Counted from the stretch's first letter, positions 41,589-50,635 are shown. The stretch: DNA of 57,481 nucleotides from Clostridia bacterium (GCA_017456145.1 JAFTJZ010000008.1:1-57481), one strand, 5' to 3'. Notes: generated from the sequence alone by a model not told the origin. Program-made: numbers and translations.

Positions 41589-44363
41589 ATGAGACAGAAG
41601 AATAAGAACGGTTGCCAGAGCATGCCGCAGTGGTTACGCCTATGCTGCTTGATATGTGCGATGCTCTTGATATCGGTGCTTGCCGTAGCGTGTACGGACG
41701 ATGCACCGGATGATGGTGAGCAGCTCCCTGCCGACGATGAGCAGACGGCAGACCAAGATGAGGCGATCGATCTTTCTAAATATACGCTGATCCGCGCTGA
41801 CGGTGCAGGCTCTGATCTGCGGACCTCTTTTGGCAATATCCGCACGGTGATCAAGGATATTTGCGGTGCCGAGCTGGTGGTCGGCACGGACTACGTGGAC
41901 AAATACGTTAACGCCCGCACGGAATATGAGATTATCGTGGGACACACCAATATCCCCGAGGAAAACATATATTACGAAAAGCTTTCCGAGGGCGAATACA
42001 TCATCGCCGTCGAGGGCACCAAGATCATCGTCGTGGGCTACAGCGAGGAGGACACTCTGTATGCCATCGACCGCTTTCTGGAGATGACGGTGGGGTATAA
42101 CGCCGATCATTATGAAAATCCCAAGCGCGAAAATGCGCTGGTGACCGTTACTTACGAGGAGGGCAAGACCGTGGGACAGCTTTTGGAGTCAGGGCGTGTG
42201 ATCGAGGAGATTGAAGAATGTTGGTCTGATCCGATCAACCCTGCAAAGTCATTTGCGTCGGGCGGGTATACGCTCAGTGACGGGGAGATCGTGTTCACCC
42301 GCACGGACGGCGCGTATTGGAACGGGAAGACCGAGGACGGCAGCTATCGTGTGCAGATCACGGTCGAAAACCGCGGCACTGCTGCGCCCATCGTGCAGCT
42401 GATGTGCAACATGGGCAATGGTGTGGAGCATATTTGTCTGTCTGTGGAAGGCAATTTCGTTCGTTTCGTGCGTGGTACCTATGAGCGCGGCGGCGCCCAT
42501 TTTTCGGGCGATGTCAACAATTACACGCTGCGCGTTGACGTTCACCCTGAGGCGGGGCGTGCCCTCTATTATGTTGACGGCGTATTTCTCGGTGAGATGA
42601 ATATTGGCAATGGCGACTCGCCGCTGATTGAAAATACGGGCGTTCGTATCTGCGGCGTCGGCAATGACATCGAGGTGGCAATCAAGGATATCTATATTGA
42701 AAATATCGATACCATTGATGCTCGTCGTTACGATGCGCCTGACATTGAGATCAAAGACGAGGAGGTCTATCCCAAGTCACAGAACGCACCTGCCAAGACC
42801 ATCTACGTCATTGACGGTATGACGCTGTCAGCGCGGGATTTTCTGACGGCGACGACGTTGCAGGGCTTGGTCAACCGCACCACGCCCGAGATCTTTATCG
42901 ACTATCGTGCGTATAATCAGGATCCCCGCTACAGCAATATCGACGATGAGGTCGAATATCTGGAGCTGCTGGAGGCGAAGGGAAGGACTCTTGTTAAGAC
43001 GACGCTGGATGAGCTGTTGGTCCGGTTTGCCGACCGATATGACGGCGTGATCGTAGGGGATTGTCTGGCGACCACGTACAATGAAAACGTGGCGACCTCT
43101 CTGGCGGGCGTGCTGGACGGTGTTTACATGACCGAGGAGCGCTATGACAAAATGAAGGACGAGATCAAAAAGGACATTCTGTTCCGTCTGGACGACCGGT
43201 TTGCCTCCTCGATCGACGCCTATATGTGGCTGTGGAACACGTATGGAGATCGGTTCTCCCGCACGGTTCTGTTCCATCTTCCTTCGGATGCTGAGAGCGC
43301 AGGACACGTGACTCGCGCTTGCCGTGATTATGCGGTCATGTCGCGCGCCTTTACCTTCTGGACGACCGACGTTGTGACACTGGAGGACTACGACTTTTAC
43401 ATGAGCATTTTTGCAGCGTGTGCTCCCAATACACCCGTTATCGGTAGCGGAAACGGGAACTGTTGTTTCCCCGAGTTTGAAATGTTCCAGATATGCGGTC
43501 AGTTTGCAAAATACTTTACATACGGGTTCTCGACGCCCAATATGTCTTTGTTCAACAGCTTGGAGGTCGGGGCGCTGAAACAAAAGGAGCCTGCTGAGGC
43601 GGTGAGCCTTACCGAAGACACGGTCTATGTGACCTTTGATATTTCCGAGGGCGACAATCTGTCCTGGGACTATCACCTCTGGATGCACAATTTTGCCGAC
43701 GAGAAGGCGCGTGCCAACATTGCCAAGGGCTATTCCTTCTGCGGTGCTCTGTACTATGTGGCGCCTGCGATTCTCGAGAATTATTACGCCAAGGCAACGC
43801 CCAACGACTACTTCTTTATGGACGGTGGCGGCATTTCCAATCTATCCTCGCCCGACGATTTCGGCATTCTCTACAATGAGGACGACCGCGAGGCAATCGT
43901 GGACAGAATGCTGGAGCTGACCGAGTACGTGGCAAGCAAGACCGACACCCAAGTGCTGCGCTCGCTGCATAACATCAGCGACGAGATGGGTGAGCGTTAT
44001 GCAAACGAGTGTCCTTCGCTGACGGCGCTGTTCTCGTCCTACGGCAACATGACCGTAGCGATGGGTGGCACGAATAAATATACCGATGCGGTATATATGG
44101 TGGATGACATTGTGCGCTGCCGCTCCTATCTGACTACGTTCCAAGGGGATCTCAAGCCACAGCTGCAAGGATTGCTCAATCAGGCGAGAAACACAGAGGA
44201 CGGCATTGTCTTTGCCAAGGTATTTGTCTACGCCAACCAGATGCTGGACGATGTCAGCGTTCTGGAAACCTTCCGCGAGCAGCTGGAGGCGGGAACTGAC
44301 AAAAACGTGGTGATCGTTCGCCCCGATGTGTTTGCTCAGCTTTACGCAGAGTATGCGAGCTGA
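41589..44363 (+). CDS. Large GxGYxYP-like secreted lipoprotein with LamG-like insert
   Basis: A 924-residue lipoprotein: signal segment (about 15-36) and lipobox VLAVAC. The N-terminal domain (55-190) has YEIIVGHTNIPEENIYYEKL, like the GH20b/DUF4838-type domain of the two paralogs at 7-12 kb. Residues 200-375 look like a concanavalin-type (3-keto-disaccharide hydrolase/LamG) beta domain (ENTGVRICGVGNDIEVAIKDI ends it). The C-terminal part has TIYVIDGMTLSARDFLTATTLQGLVNRTTPEIFIDY and TVYVTFDISEGDNLSWDYHLW, as in GxGYxYP proteins, but the signature region reads FMDGGGISNLSSP, so the GAGY motif is not kept. Probably a cell-surface carbohydrate-active protein; activity unproven. Confidence 0.8.
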   Translation: MRQKNKNGCQSMPQWLRLCCLICAMLLISVLAVACTDDAPDDGEQLPADDEQTADQDEAIDLSKYTLIRADGAGSDLRTSFGNIRTVIKDICGAELVVGTDYVDKYVNARTEYEIIVGHTNIPEENIYYEKLSEGEYIIAVEGTKIIVVGYSEEDTLYAIDRFLEMTVGYNADHYENPKRENALVTVTYEEGKTVGQLLESGRVIEEIEECWSDPINPAKSFASGGYTLSDGEIVFTRTDGAYWNGKTEDGSYRVQITVENRGTAAPIVQLMCNMGNGVEHICLSVEGNFVRFVRGTYERGGAHFSGDVNNYTLRVDVHPEAGRALYYVDGVFLGEMNIGNGDSPLIENTGVRICGVGNDIEVAIKDIYIENIDTIDARRYDAPDIEIKDEEVYPKSQNAPAKTIYVIDGMTLSARDFLTATTLQGLVNRTTPEIFIDYRAYNQDPRYSNIDDEVEYLELLEAKGRTLVKTTLDELLVRFADRYDGVIVGDCLATTYNENVATSLAGVLDGVYMTEERYDKMKDEIKKDILFRLDDRFASSIDAYMWLWNTYGDRFSRTVLFHLPSDAESAGHVTRACRDYAVMSRAFTFWTTDVVTLEDYDFYMSIFAACAPNTPVIGSGNGNCCFPEFEMFQICGQFAKYFTYGFSTPNMSLFNSLEVGALKQKEPAEAVSLTEDTVYVTFDISEGDNLSWDYHLWMHNFADEKARANIAKGYSFCGALYYVAPAILENYYAKATPNDYFFMDGGGISNLSSPDDFGILYNEDDREAIVDRMLELTEYVASKTDTQVLRSLHNISDEMGERYANECPSLTALFSSYGNMTVAMGGTNKYTDAVYMVDDIVRCRSYLTTFQGDLKPQLQGLLNQARNTEDGIVFAKVFVYANQMLDDVSVLETFREQLEAGTDKNVVIVRPDVFAQLYAEYAS

Positions 44364-44408
44364 TTCGGTAACCAAAGGTTTTGCTCCTTGGGAACTTAAA
44401 TCATCAAA

Positions 44409-44440
44409 AAAAAGGATGTCGAAGATCGGCATCCTTTTTG
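44409..44440. terminator. Bidirectional terminator
   Basis: AAAAAGGATG pairs with CATCCTTTTT across an 11-base loop; A-run left and T-run right suit the convergent genes on either side. Confidence 0.88.
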
Positions 44441-44471
44441 TGTGAGAGGGGTTGAGTATATCTTGCTTTTC

Positions 44472-45440
44472 TTACTTTACACCCACATATCCCGTTTGCT
44501 CGATCATGCTTTGTCCTGCGTCAGAGAGCAGCCAGTCGATGACGACCTGCACGTTGGGATTTTGCTCGTCGGCGCGGTGGACGGCGTAGATGTCGTAGGT
44601 CAGGGGATAGGTGTTGTTTTTGATGTTTTCGACGTTCGGCTCAATACCGTCCGGCGCGAGCAGCTTGACACTGCCCTCGGCAACCAAGCCCTCCACGTAA
44701 TAACGGAAGGAAAAGCCGATGGCGCTGCCCCATGCCGCGTCGTAATCCGGAACGGGGGTCTCGCCGCCCGCGGCCATGAAGGAGAGAAAGGCACTTTGCG
44801 ATCCACTGCCCGCGTTTCTCTGTAGCGCGGCAATGTTCTTGTCCTTTCCGCCGAAGTCCGACCAGTTATTATAGCGTCCTGCGTAGATGCCGCGAATTTC
44901 CTCTTGCGTCAGCGAGGACACGGTGTTGCTTTTGTTCACAAGAAAGACGAACGCCTCCCGTCCGATGGGGGTGTAGACCAGCGAAACTCCTTGCTCCGCG
45001 GCATAAGCGACCTGCTCATCGGAGGGTGCAACACAGATGGCGATGTCGATGTCGCCGTCGACGATCGCCTGATACGCGCCGCGGGTGTTGCGATATTGCA
45101 GTGCGCTGTTTTCTGTAAAATTCCCGCCGTCAAATTCCACGCAGCCCTCGGGATAAATGGCGTGTACCGTTGCCGAGAAGAGAGGATAGAGCGCTGCTGC
45201 ACCGTCAATCACAGGCAACTTGCCTGACAGTTTCGGCTGCCCTTCGACTTTGACGATTTTCGTCTCCTCTACAAACGGGAGGTAAGCGTCCAGCTCAATG
45301 GATTTGGCCTGCATTCCCTCGCTGTAGCGGGGGAGGACGCGGTAGGTGAAGGTGTGGTAGATGGTCAGATTGAGCAGTACAAACACCAGTGCGATACCGC
45401 AAAGGGAAAGGAGCTGCTGTATAAATCGTTTATGATTCAT
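44472..45440 (-). CDS. PstS-like membrane-anchored binding protein
   Basis: A 322-residue protein with an uncleaved-looking N-terminal helix (about 10-32) and no lipobox, then a PBP-like type 2 domain: LPVIDGAAALYPLFSATVHAIYPEG, RNTRGAYQAIVDGDIDIAICVAPSD, NKSNTVSSLTQEEIRGIYAGRYNNWSDFGGKD and LQRNAGSGSQSAFLSFM, all PstS hallmarks. PstS normally delivers phosphate to PstCAB, but no permease or ATPase is linked here. The operon instead holds two small membrane proteins, so a sensing or scavenging role is possible. The final gene of its operon. Confidence 0.85.
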   Translation of the reverse strand: MNHKRFIQQLLSLCGIALVFVLLNLTIYHTFTYRVLPRYSEGMQAKSIELDAYLPFVEETKIVKVEGQPKLSGKLPVIDGAAALYPLFSATVHAIYPEGCVEFDGGNFTENSALQYRNTRGAYQAIVDGDIDIAICVAPSDEQVAYAAEQGVSLVYTPIGREAFVFLVNKSNTVSSLTQEEIRGIYAGRYNNWSDFGGKDKNIAALQRNAGSGSQSAFLSFMAAGGETPVPDYDAAWGSAIGFSFRYYVEGLVAEGSVKLLAPDGIEPNVENIKNNTYPLTYDIYAVHRADEQNPNVQVVIDWLLSDAGQSMIEQTGYVGVK

Positions 45441-45452
45441 GCCGCACCGCCC

Positions 45453-45593
45453 TCATGCTCGCTCGTTGGCAATTACCGCAATGATCGAGACCTCGCGATA
45501 TAGATGCACCGTCCATATGACGGTTGCCGCTGTGGCAAGAATACCGAGCGTTAAAATAACGGCAAGGGCGATTTTATAAGCCTTTTTAGACAT
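45453..45593 (-). CDS. Small single-pass membrane protein (46 residues)
   Basis: A small gene between two larger ones, start ATG 45593 with GGGAGG upstream, stop TGA 45453-45455, 12 bases before the PstS-like gene. The protein starts MSKKAYKIAL, has one hydrophobic helix (about residues 8-27, ending in a WTVHLYR boundary) and a short tail ending in ANERA. The compact spacing on both sides and the good ribosome site make it a real gene. No family recognised; it may be a partner subunit of the anchored PstS-like protein. Confidence 0.75.
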   Translation of the reverse strand: MSKKAYKIALAVILTLGILATAATVIWTVHLYREVSIIAVIANERA

Positions 45594-45605
45594 TGTGAGC
45601 CTCCC

Positions 45606-45968
45606 TTACATATGAGACAAGGCGAGCGTGAACAGAAGGATCATGGCGAGCATGACCAGTGTCAAAAGAGCGAGCAGAATGCTCCAAACCAGCAAGGCGG
45701 TGGAGACCTCCATCGGGGGGCGCTGTCCGCCGCCCGCTGCCTTGATCGTGCGGTGGCAGATGAGGTAGAAAACCAGACTATGAATAAAGTACGAAAGGAT
45801 CACGGCAGGAACGATCAAAAATAAGCGAATAAAGAGGGGATCCCGGATCAGGATGAACGCAGATACGACAAGGGTGATTGCCAGCAGCGCGTAGCTTGAG
45901 ATCGATCGCGCGCGCAGCAGTCGGGCAGACGGAATCATCTCAGGCAGGTTGGCTTTTCTTTGTTTCAT
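45606..45968 (-). CDS. Small membrane protein of unknown family
   Basis: A 120-residue protein, first gene of the three-gene minus-strand operon, start ATG 45968 with AAAGGAGA upstream. It has a basic N-terminus (MKQRKANLPE) and three or four hydrophobic helices (about 28-45, 50-75, 92-118). No motif that I recognise. Its link to the PstS-like protein and the 46-residue protein is by operon position only. Confidence 0.75.
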   Translation of the reverse strand: MKQRKANLPEMIPSARLLRARSISSYALLAITLVVSAFILIRDPLFIRLFLIVPAVILSYFIHSLVFYLICHRTIKAAGGGQRPPMEVSTALLVWSILLALLTLVMLAMILLFTLALSHM

Positions 45969-46016
45969 AGTGTCTCTCCTTTCACGAAACGGTTGATGAA
46001 ACCGCTTGATGGTTTT

Positions 46017-46046
46017 ATTATAACACGACGCCGACGTTGGTGTCAA
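46017..46046 (-). promoter_or_regulatory. Promoter of the PstS-like operon
   Basis: On the minus strand TTGACA, 18-base spacer, TATAAT. The spacer includes ACGTCGGCGTCGT, a near-palindrome. Confidence 0.85.
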
Positions 46047-46076
46047 GACGTGAAAGTTTAAGATTTAATTAACAGG

Positions 46077-46310
46077 GACTGCGTCATTGGCGCAGCCCCT
46101 GCTCTATTATGGCGTTTGAGGTTGGGGCGCTGCCCCAAACCCCGCATAAGAAACTTTTTGAAAAAAGTTTCTTATGGATCTTCAAAAACTTTGGATCGTT
46201 TTACGGGGATTGTCAAGCCATGGTTATAAAATGGATTCAAGGTTTTTGGAGGTCCCGGGTGGGTGCAGGGCAACGCCCGGGCCGCCAAAGGGGTCCGTTC
46301 ATCCCTCACC
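46077..46310 (+). repeat. Short R1 copy plus R2-type hairpin
   Basis: GACTGCGTCATTGGCGCAGCCCC (46079 on, shortened by substitution) matches the start of R1; then TTGGGGCGCTGCCCCAAA and the hairpin CATAAGAAACTTTTT/AAAAAGTTTCTTATG (46145-46175). It ends in CAGGGCAACGCCCGG. The sequence ends close to the 3' end of holA. No gene in the gap. Confidence 0.7.
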
Positions 46311-47358
46311 CCTCGCGGCAGATCAGGCGCTCCAGCACCGTGTAGCCTTGGGGTGAGAGCTTGAGGGCGGTATCAGCCTCGGCGCAGGCGGCGACGGTGG
46401 CTTGCAGCTCCTCGATCGAGCGACGGGAGGCGCTTTTGGTATATAGTCCAACCTTATATTCGTGCATGGAGAGCACTTTTGCCATCTCGGCGACGGTGCG
46501 TCCTTCGGTTGACATACGGCGAATGGCCAGAAGGTCACAGCTGACGCGAATGACCTCGCCCAGGATAACCGTTGGCTCGACGCGGCGAAATTTCATGTCC
46601 GAGAGAATGGACAGTGCCAGTGCATGGTTGCGGTCGGTCAAGGCGTTGGCAAAGGCGAAGGCGTCAAATTCCATCGTCACGCAGGCTGCGGCGGTGATGT
46701 CCTGTTCGGTCAGGAGTTCTCGCCCGTGTGCGCGCGCGTAATAACTGATCTTGTCGATCTCAGTCGCTAACGTATGCATATTCCGCCCGCAGACGTCAAT
46801 GACCTTAGCGCACAGCTCGGGGGAGGCCTCAACGCCGTTGTGTGCAAAGTGACGCCCCACCCAGCCCATCAGCTTGGCGGGTGTGCAGCGTTCGTATTGC
46901 ACCGTATGCAGCAGCTCGCCGAGGCGCGAGAGCAGCGCCGAGGGGCGCTTGGGCAGATAGCCCTCGTCGATCGCTCCCGCCGCAACGGGGATGAGCAGCG
47001 TGTTATAATCGTATTCAGGCAGCTGCTCCAGCACGGCGCACAGTGCATCGATCTCGCTTTGCCGCATGGCGGTGAAATTCAATCCCCGCAGCACGATGAT
47101 TTTTCGGTCAGCGAGCATGGGCAGCGATCCGAGCGCATCCAACAGACGCTCGGGAGTGAAATCCAACGCGTCGAGTATGATCTCGTTGAAGGCGCGTGTG
47201 GTCTGATCGGGACACAGCGTTTCTCGCGCAAATTCTATGCCGATGTTCTTGAGGTAATCCTCCTCACCAAAAAGAAGATAGCCTGCGGCGGGCGTATTTT
47301 TGATCTCCTTGCGGAAGTCGGCATCTTTCAGGATGGTAAGGGGTGCTTGTTTTGCCAT
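46306..47358 (-). CDS. holA: DNA polymerase III delta subunit
   Basis: A 350-residue clamp-loader subunit. GYLLFGEEDYLKN starts the AAA+-like domain; LLDALGSLPMLADRKIIVLRGLNF, then YLPKRP and the long helical C-terminal part with LATEIDKISYYARAH, LTEQDITAAA and ALALSILSDMKF follow. These are the sequence order and length of HolA, which opens the beta clamp. The start at 47358 is followed by MAKQAP; the longer frame from 47415 crosses a repeat and lacks a ribosome site. No rpsT or comEC neighbour (common partners) is present; repeats separate it from both sides. Confidence 0.9.
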   Translation of the reverse strand: MAKQAPLTILKDADFRKEIKNTPAAGYLLFGEEDYLKNIGIEFARETLCPDQTTRAFNEIILDALDFTPERLLDALGSLPMLADRKIIVLRGLNFTAMRQSEIDALCAVLEQLPEYDYNTLLIPVAAGAIDEGYLPKRPSALLSRLGELLHTVQYERCTPAKLMGWVGRHFAHNGVEASPELCAKVIDVCGRNMHTLATEIDKISYYARAHGRELLTEQDITAAACVTMEFDAFAFANALTDRNHALALSILSDMKFRRVEPTVILGEVIRVSCDLLAIRRMSTEGRTVAEMAKVLSMHEYKVGLYTKSASRRSIEELQATVAACAEADTALKLSPQGYTVLERLICREG

Positions 47359-47482
47359 GAGGGCTCCTTTCTGCAGATAAATGACACCGGGGCGCAGCCC
47401 CTTTGGAGCGGCCAAAGGATTCGGCTTGGCGAATCAGAGCTGTTTTTCAAAAGGTTCTTTGGTGGGTGCGGCAACGTCCTGC

Positions 47483-48262
47483 TTATCCCCGGACCAAAAT
47501 CTTTCCCTCCCATTCGGGGGCGGCGGGGACTTCGAGGATTGCGGCGATGGTGGGAGCAAGGTCGAGAATAGAGACGTTCTCCAGTGCTTGTCCTGCGGTA
47601 AACTGCTTGCCGACAAAGAACATGGGAATGGTCATATCCTGCGGATCGTCGGAGCCGTGTCCGCGGCCGTGCCCACCGTGGTCGGCGGTAATAATGACGG
47701 TGTACTCGTCGCCGAATCTCTCAATAACGCGACGGGCATTGTCGATGGCGGCACTGATGTAGTCAAGGTAGGTCTGTGTCATCCAACCGCTGTCGTGACC
47801 GCCCTTTTCGTCGGTTTCCACCATGTAGAGAAAAACAAAATCGGGGTGACTTTTTTCGATCCGAGCGATGGCACGGTCGGTCAGATAGCCGTCGGTGGCG
47901 TCCTCTGCGTAGGCGTTGATGTATTCCGCAAAGCGCAGAGAGCCGGGGCGGGAGACATCGCGCAGGGGTTCCCAGCCGTAGTACATCGCGCAGGACAGCC
48001 CTGCGCCCGCCGCCTGCTCGAACAGACCGTTGATCGGACGCACCTGCGGCATATAGAGGTTGGTGGTAATGCCGTGGCGCTCGGGAGGAACGCTGTGAAA
48101 CATGGACATATGGCAAGGCAACGTGACGGAGGGGAATACCGTGCGCGCATCAAGCGCGTGGGAGCCGTTTTGCAGCAGTGTCTGCACGTAAGGATTGCCG
48201 CAGCCCAGCACGCCGTCCGGGCGCATACCGTCAATCGAGATGAGAATAACTTTGCTTTTCAT
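47483..48262 (-). CDS. Alkaline phosphatase/phosphodiesterase superfamily enzyme
   Basis: A 259-residue enzyme of the nucleotide pyrophosphatase/phosphodiesterase fold. The start VILISIDGMRPDG gives the first metal Asp; FPSVTLPCHMSMFH carries the nucleophile Thr; ETDEKGGHDSG and ITADHGGHGRGHG supply the remaining metal ligands. No signal peptide, so cytoplasmic. The family hydrolyses nucleotide or phospho-diesters or phosphonates; the substrate cannot be told here. It is flanked by repeat-derived sequence on both sides and lies between holA and cysE, all on the minus strand. Confidence 0.87.
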   Translation of the reverse strand: MKSKVILISIDGMRPDGVLGCGNPYVQTLLQNGSHALDARTVFPSVTLPCHMSMFHSVPPERHGITTNLYMPQVRPINGLFEQAAGAGLSCAMYYGWEPLRDVSRPGSLRFAEYINAYAEDATDGYLTDRAIARIEKSHPDFVFLYMVETDEKGGHDSGWMTQTYLDYISAAIDNARRVIERFGDEYTVIITADHGGHGRGHGSDDPQDMTIPMFFVGKQFTAGQALENVSILDLAPTIAAILEVPAAPEWEGKILVRG

Positions 48263-48464
48263 GATGGTTGTCCTTTCTTTTTGATGCCGGGGTTATGCCC
48301 CAAGCTTTGCCAAGGAACCTTTTGAAAAAGCCTCCTTGGCGCCTTCAAAACCTTTGAGAATTTATATTTATGATCGGTACGGTTCTGTTTGAACGGAACT
48401 GTTAAAGTTTATTACAAGTTCTTGGCGAGTGCAGGGCAAAGCCTTGCCTCTTTGTTACGATTTT
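48263..48464. repeat. R2-related repeat remnants
   Basis: GGGGTTATGCCCC, CCAAGGAACCTTTTGAAAAAGCCTCCTTGG and a TACGGTTCTGTTTGAACGGAAC segment, then GCAGGGCAAAGCCTTGCC. Same parts as in the other R2 regions, degraded. Confidence 0.6.
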
Positions 48465-49211
48465 TTACCGCCAGATCTGCGCGGCGAGATCATCCAGACG
48501 GGACTCCAGACGGGCGAGCTCTTGCGCGACGGGATCGGGGATGTGGATCTGGTCGACGTCGTCTGCGACGCGACGACCATGCTGGCGAACGACCTTGGCG
48601 GGGACACCGACCGCGGTAGAATTGTCGGGAATCTCGCTCAGGACGACCGCGCCGGCGGCGATCTTGGTGTTGTCGCCCACGCGGAAGGGACCGAGCACCT
48701 TGGCCCCCGCGCCCACCATGACGTTGTTGCCCAGCGTAGGATGGCGCTTGCCGATATCCTTGCCCGTACCGCCCAGCGTAACACCCTGATAGATCGAGCA
48801 GTTGTCGCCGATCTCGGTGGTCTCTCCGATCACGACCCCCATGCCGTGGTCAATAAAAAAGCCCTTGCCGATGGTTGCGCCGGGGTGAATCTCCACACCG
48901 GTGGCGCGTCGAGCCAGCTGGCTGACCAGCCGCGCGGAAAAATAATGCTTGCCGATATATAATTTGTGTGCGACGCGATATGCCAAAATGGCGTGCACAC
49001 CCGAATACAGCAGCAGCACCTCCAGATCGCTCTTCGCAGCCGGGTCACGCTGTCGCACCGCTGTGATGTCATCGCGAATTTCATCGAGGATGGCATCTTT
49101 GATGCCGCGTGCCTTGTCGATGCACAGCTTGGTGCCATCGCGTGCCGTGCGCAGCAGAGGCGAGAGGCGGGCGCTTGCTTGCTTGATGATTTCGTTTACG
49201 TTGATCTCCAA
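48465..49211 (-). CDS. cysE: Serine O-acetyltransferase
   Basis: A 248-residue enzyme making O-acetylserine from serine and acetyl-CoA, the first step of cysteine synthesis. The N-terminal helical part (EVLLLYSGVHAILAYRVAHKLY) is followed by the left-handed beta helix with GVEIHPGATIGKGFFIDHGMGVVIGETTEIGDNCSIYQGVTLGGTG, including the catalytic Asp-His pair, and GAGAKVLGPFRVGDNTKI. The C-terminal tail is about 35 residues and ends IWR instead of the Ile that binds cysteine synthase in enterobacteria. No cysK nearby. The promoter is at 49250-49278; AAGGAG lies upstream. Confidence 0.95.
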   Translation of the reverse strand: MEINVNEIIKQASARLSPLLRTARDGTKLCIDKARGIKDAILDEIRDDITAVRQRDPAAKSDLEVLLLYSGVHAILAYRVAHKLYIGKHYFSARLVSQLARRATGVEIHPGATIGKGFFIDHGMGVVIGETTEIGDNCSIYQGVTLGGTGKDIGKRHPTLGNNVMVGAGAKVLGPFRVGDNTKIAAGAVVLSEIPDNSTAVGVPAKVVRQHGRRVADDVDQIHIPDPVAQELARLESRLDDLAAQIWR

Positions 49212-49249
49212 TTTTTCGGATAACTCCTTTCGTGGAATTGTCTACCTAT

Positions 49250-49278
49250 ATTATACGCGATTGTGGGGAATTTGTAAA
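49250..49278 (-). promoter_or_regulatory. Promoter of cysE
   Basis: On the minus strand TTTACA, 17-base spacer, TATAAT; leader about 32 bases, so no T-box or S-box fits. Confidence 0.8.
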
Positions 49279-49451
49279 GAGGTTGCGCGGTTTTTTTTAC
49301 AGCTTTTTATATAACGCTGCTGTCGATGCTGCATTTTTATGTCGAGCGACTCCGGGGAAGGAGGAAAAAGGAAACGCGCTGCGGGGTGAAAAATCAGTAA
49401 AAAGGTCGAAAATTTGTGACTTTTGCCATATCCTGTTTTTCGACATTTTCA

Positions 49452-49633
49452 GACTGTGGAAAAAAGGAGTTTTCCACAGTCAAAAACCAACTAAAGCAAG
49501 CAAGGCTGTGGAAAACTCTGTGGAAAGTGTGCAAAACCTTATGAAATAACGGAATTTTGGGGGAGGTTCATGGCGCTGCCGTGTGGAAAATTAAATTTCG
49601 CGTTGGGGAAAAGTGGGAAAACTTTGTGGAAAA
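49452..49633. promoter_or_regulatory. Cluster of DnaA-box-like sites
   Basis: TTTTCCACA (matches TTWTNCACA) or its complement occurs at 49455-49463, 49470-49478, 49507-49515, 49582-49590 and 49625-49633, with TGTGGAAAG at 49519-49527. The first two form a perfect 12-bp inverted repeat (GACTGTGGAAAA) with a 6-base loop. The surrounding 49212-49922 gap has no gene. It could be a DnaA-binding locus or binding sites of another factor. Confidence 0.5.
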
Positions 49634-49922
49634 GTCGGGATAAACGCTGTCAAGAGGGTTTGCGAAAAAAGTTGAAATTCTACGCTTTTCACAAGAATGT
49701 TGTGTAAATGCACGAAAGTGTCAAACGGTGTCACACGAACGCGCCGCAGCGTGGCTGCATATCTTGAAAATAGCGACACCACTCGACAATTCAAAATAGG
49801 TGTATGGCGGTGGAAGAAAATTCCTGTATAAAATCCGTCGCGCACTGTTTAAGAGGGGGGCGCTGTTGGGCAAAATATGGCTGTAAGGGATGCCGATTGC
49901 CCGAAGGAGGTAGAGAAAGACC

Positions 49923-50504
49923 ATGAGTGTCAAACGCGGAGATATTTATTATGCAGATCTGAGCCCGGTCGTCGGCTCAGAGCAGGGCGGACTTCGCCCT
50001 GTGCTGATCATACAAAACGATGTTGGAAATCGATACAGCCCCACGGTGATTGCGGCAGCCATCACCTCGCGTCTGGGGAAGAATCGCCTGCCCACGCATA
50101 TTGACGTTTATGCTGACCGCGTGGGGTTGGTCAAGGATTCCGTCATTCTGCTCGAGCAGGTGCGGACACTGGATAAACGGCGCCTGAAGGAGAAGATGGG
50201 ACATTTAGATGAGGGAATGATGGATCAGGTCAACCGTGCAATTGCCGTCAGCGTGGGGCTTGGCGATTGGCAACCGACCGAGCAACCGCGTTATGCAGCG
50301 GCTGCAGTTCAAACGGTGCAAGGTGCACAGACTACACACACAGCTCCTGCCGCGGTTGCCTCTGCACAGGACTTGCCGATAGAAACCGTTGGACAGGCGA
50401 CCGCAAGTACAGCCGTTTCGGCGGAGATGGCGGCGCAGCTCAATACACAAAATGCCGCCTCCCCCGAGTTCGGCGAGGTCATAGACGGGGACGTCGTGAG
50501 ATGA
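49923..50504 (+). CDS. mazF: MazF/PemK-family endoribonuclease with long tail
   Basis: A 193-residue protein. Residues 1-115 are a MazF fold: [30 protein letters not shown] with the conserved RP turn, then [40 protein letters not shown] and [11 protein letters not shown]. The family cleaves mRNA at short sequences. Residues 120-193 are a low-complexity Ala/Thr/Gln-rich tail ending in [12 protein letters not shown], not usual for MazF (about 115 residues). No mazE-like antitoxin gene is upstream; 49.6-49.92 kb holds no plausible small ORF. GAAGGAGG precedes the ATG. Confidence 0.87.
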   Translation: MSVKRGDIYYADLSPVVGSEQGGLRPVLIIQNDVGNRYSPTVIAAAITSRLGKNRLPTHIDVYADRVGLVKDSVILLEQVRTLDKRRLKEKMGHLDEGMMDQVNRAIAVSVGLGDWQPTEQPRYAAAAVQTVQGAQTTHTAPAAVASAQDLPIETVGQATASTAVSAEMAAQLNTQNAASPEFGEVIDGDVVR

Positions 50505-50635
50505 TCGGAAGAAAGTGGGATACTGTCGGACGTCTCGCTCAAGGCGCTTGATGAGACAAGTTCCTGAAATCCCCACAAAGGTCTTGGAGATGGTGCGAGT
50601 CTATTTTAAGCTTTTGAAAGTCCGACAATATAGTG

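Noticed and set aside
49212-49922. Chromosomal replication origin
   Set aside because: DnaA-like boxes are present but no dnaA, dnaN, rpmH or clear AT-rich unwinding element; without skew data the call is not supported.
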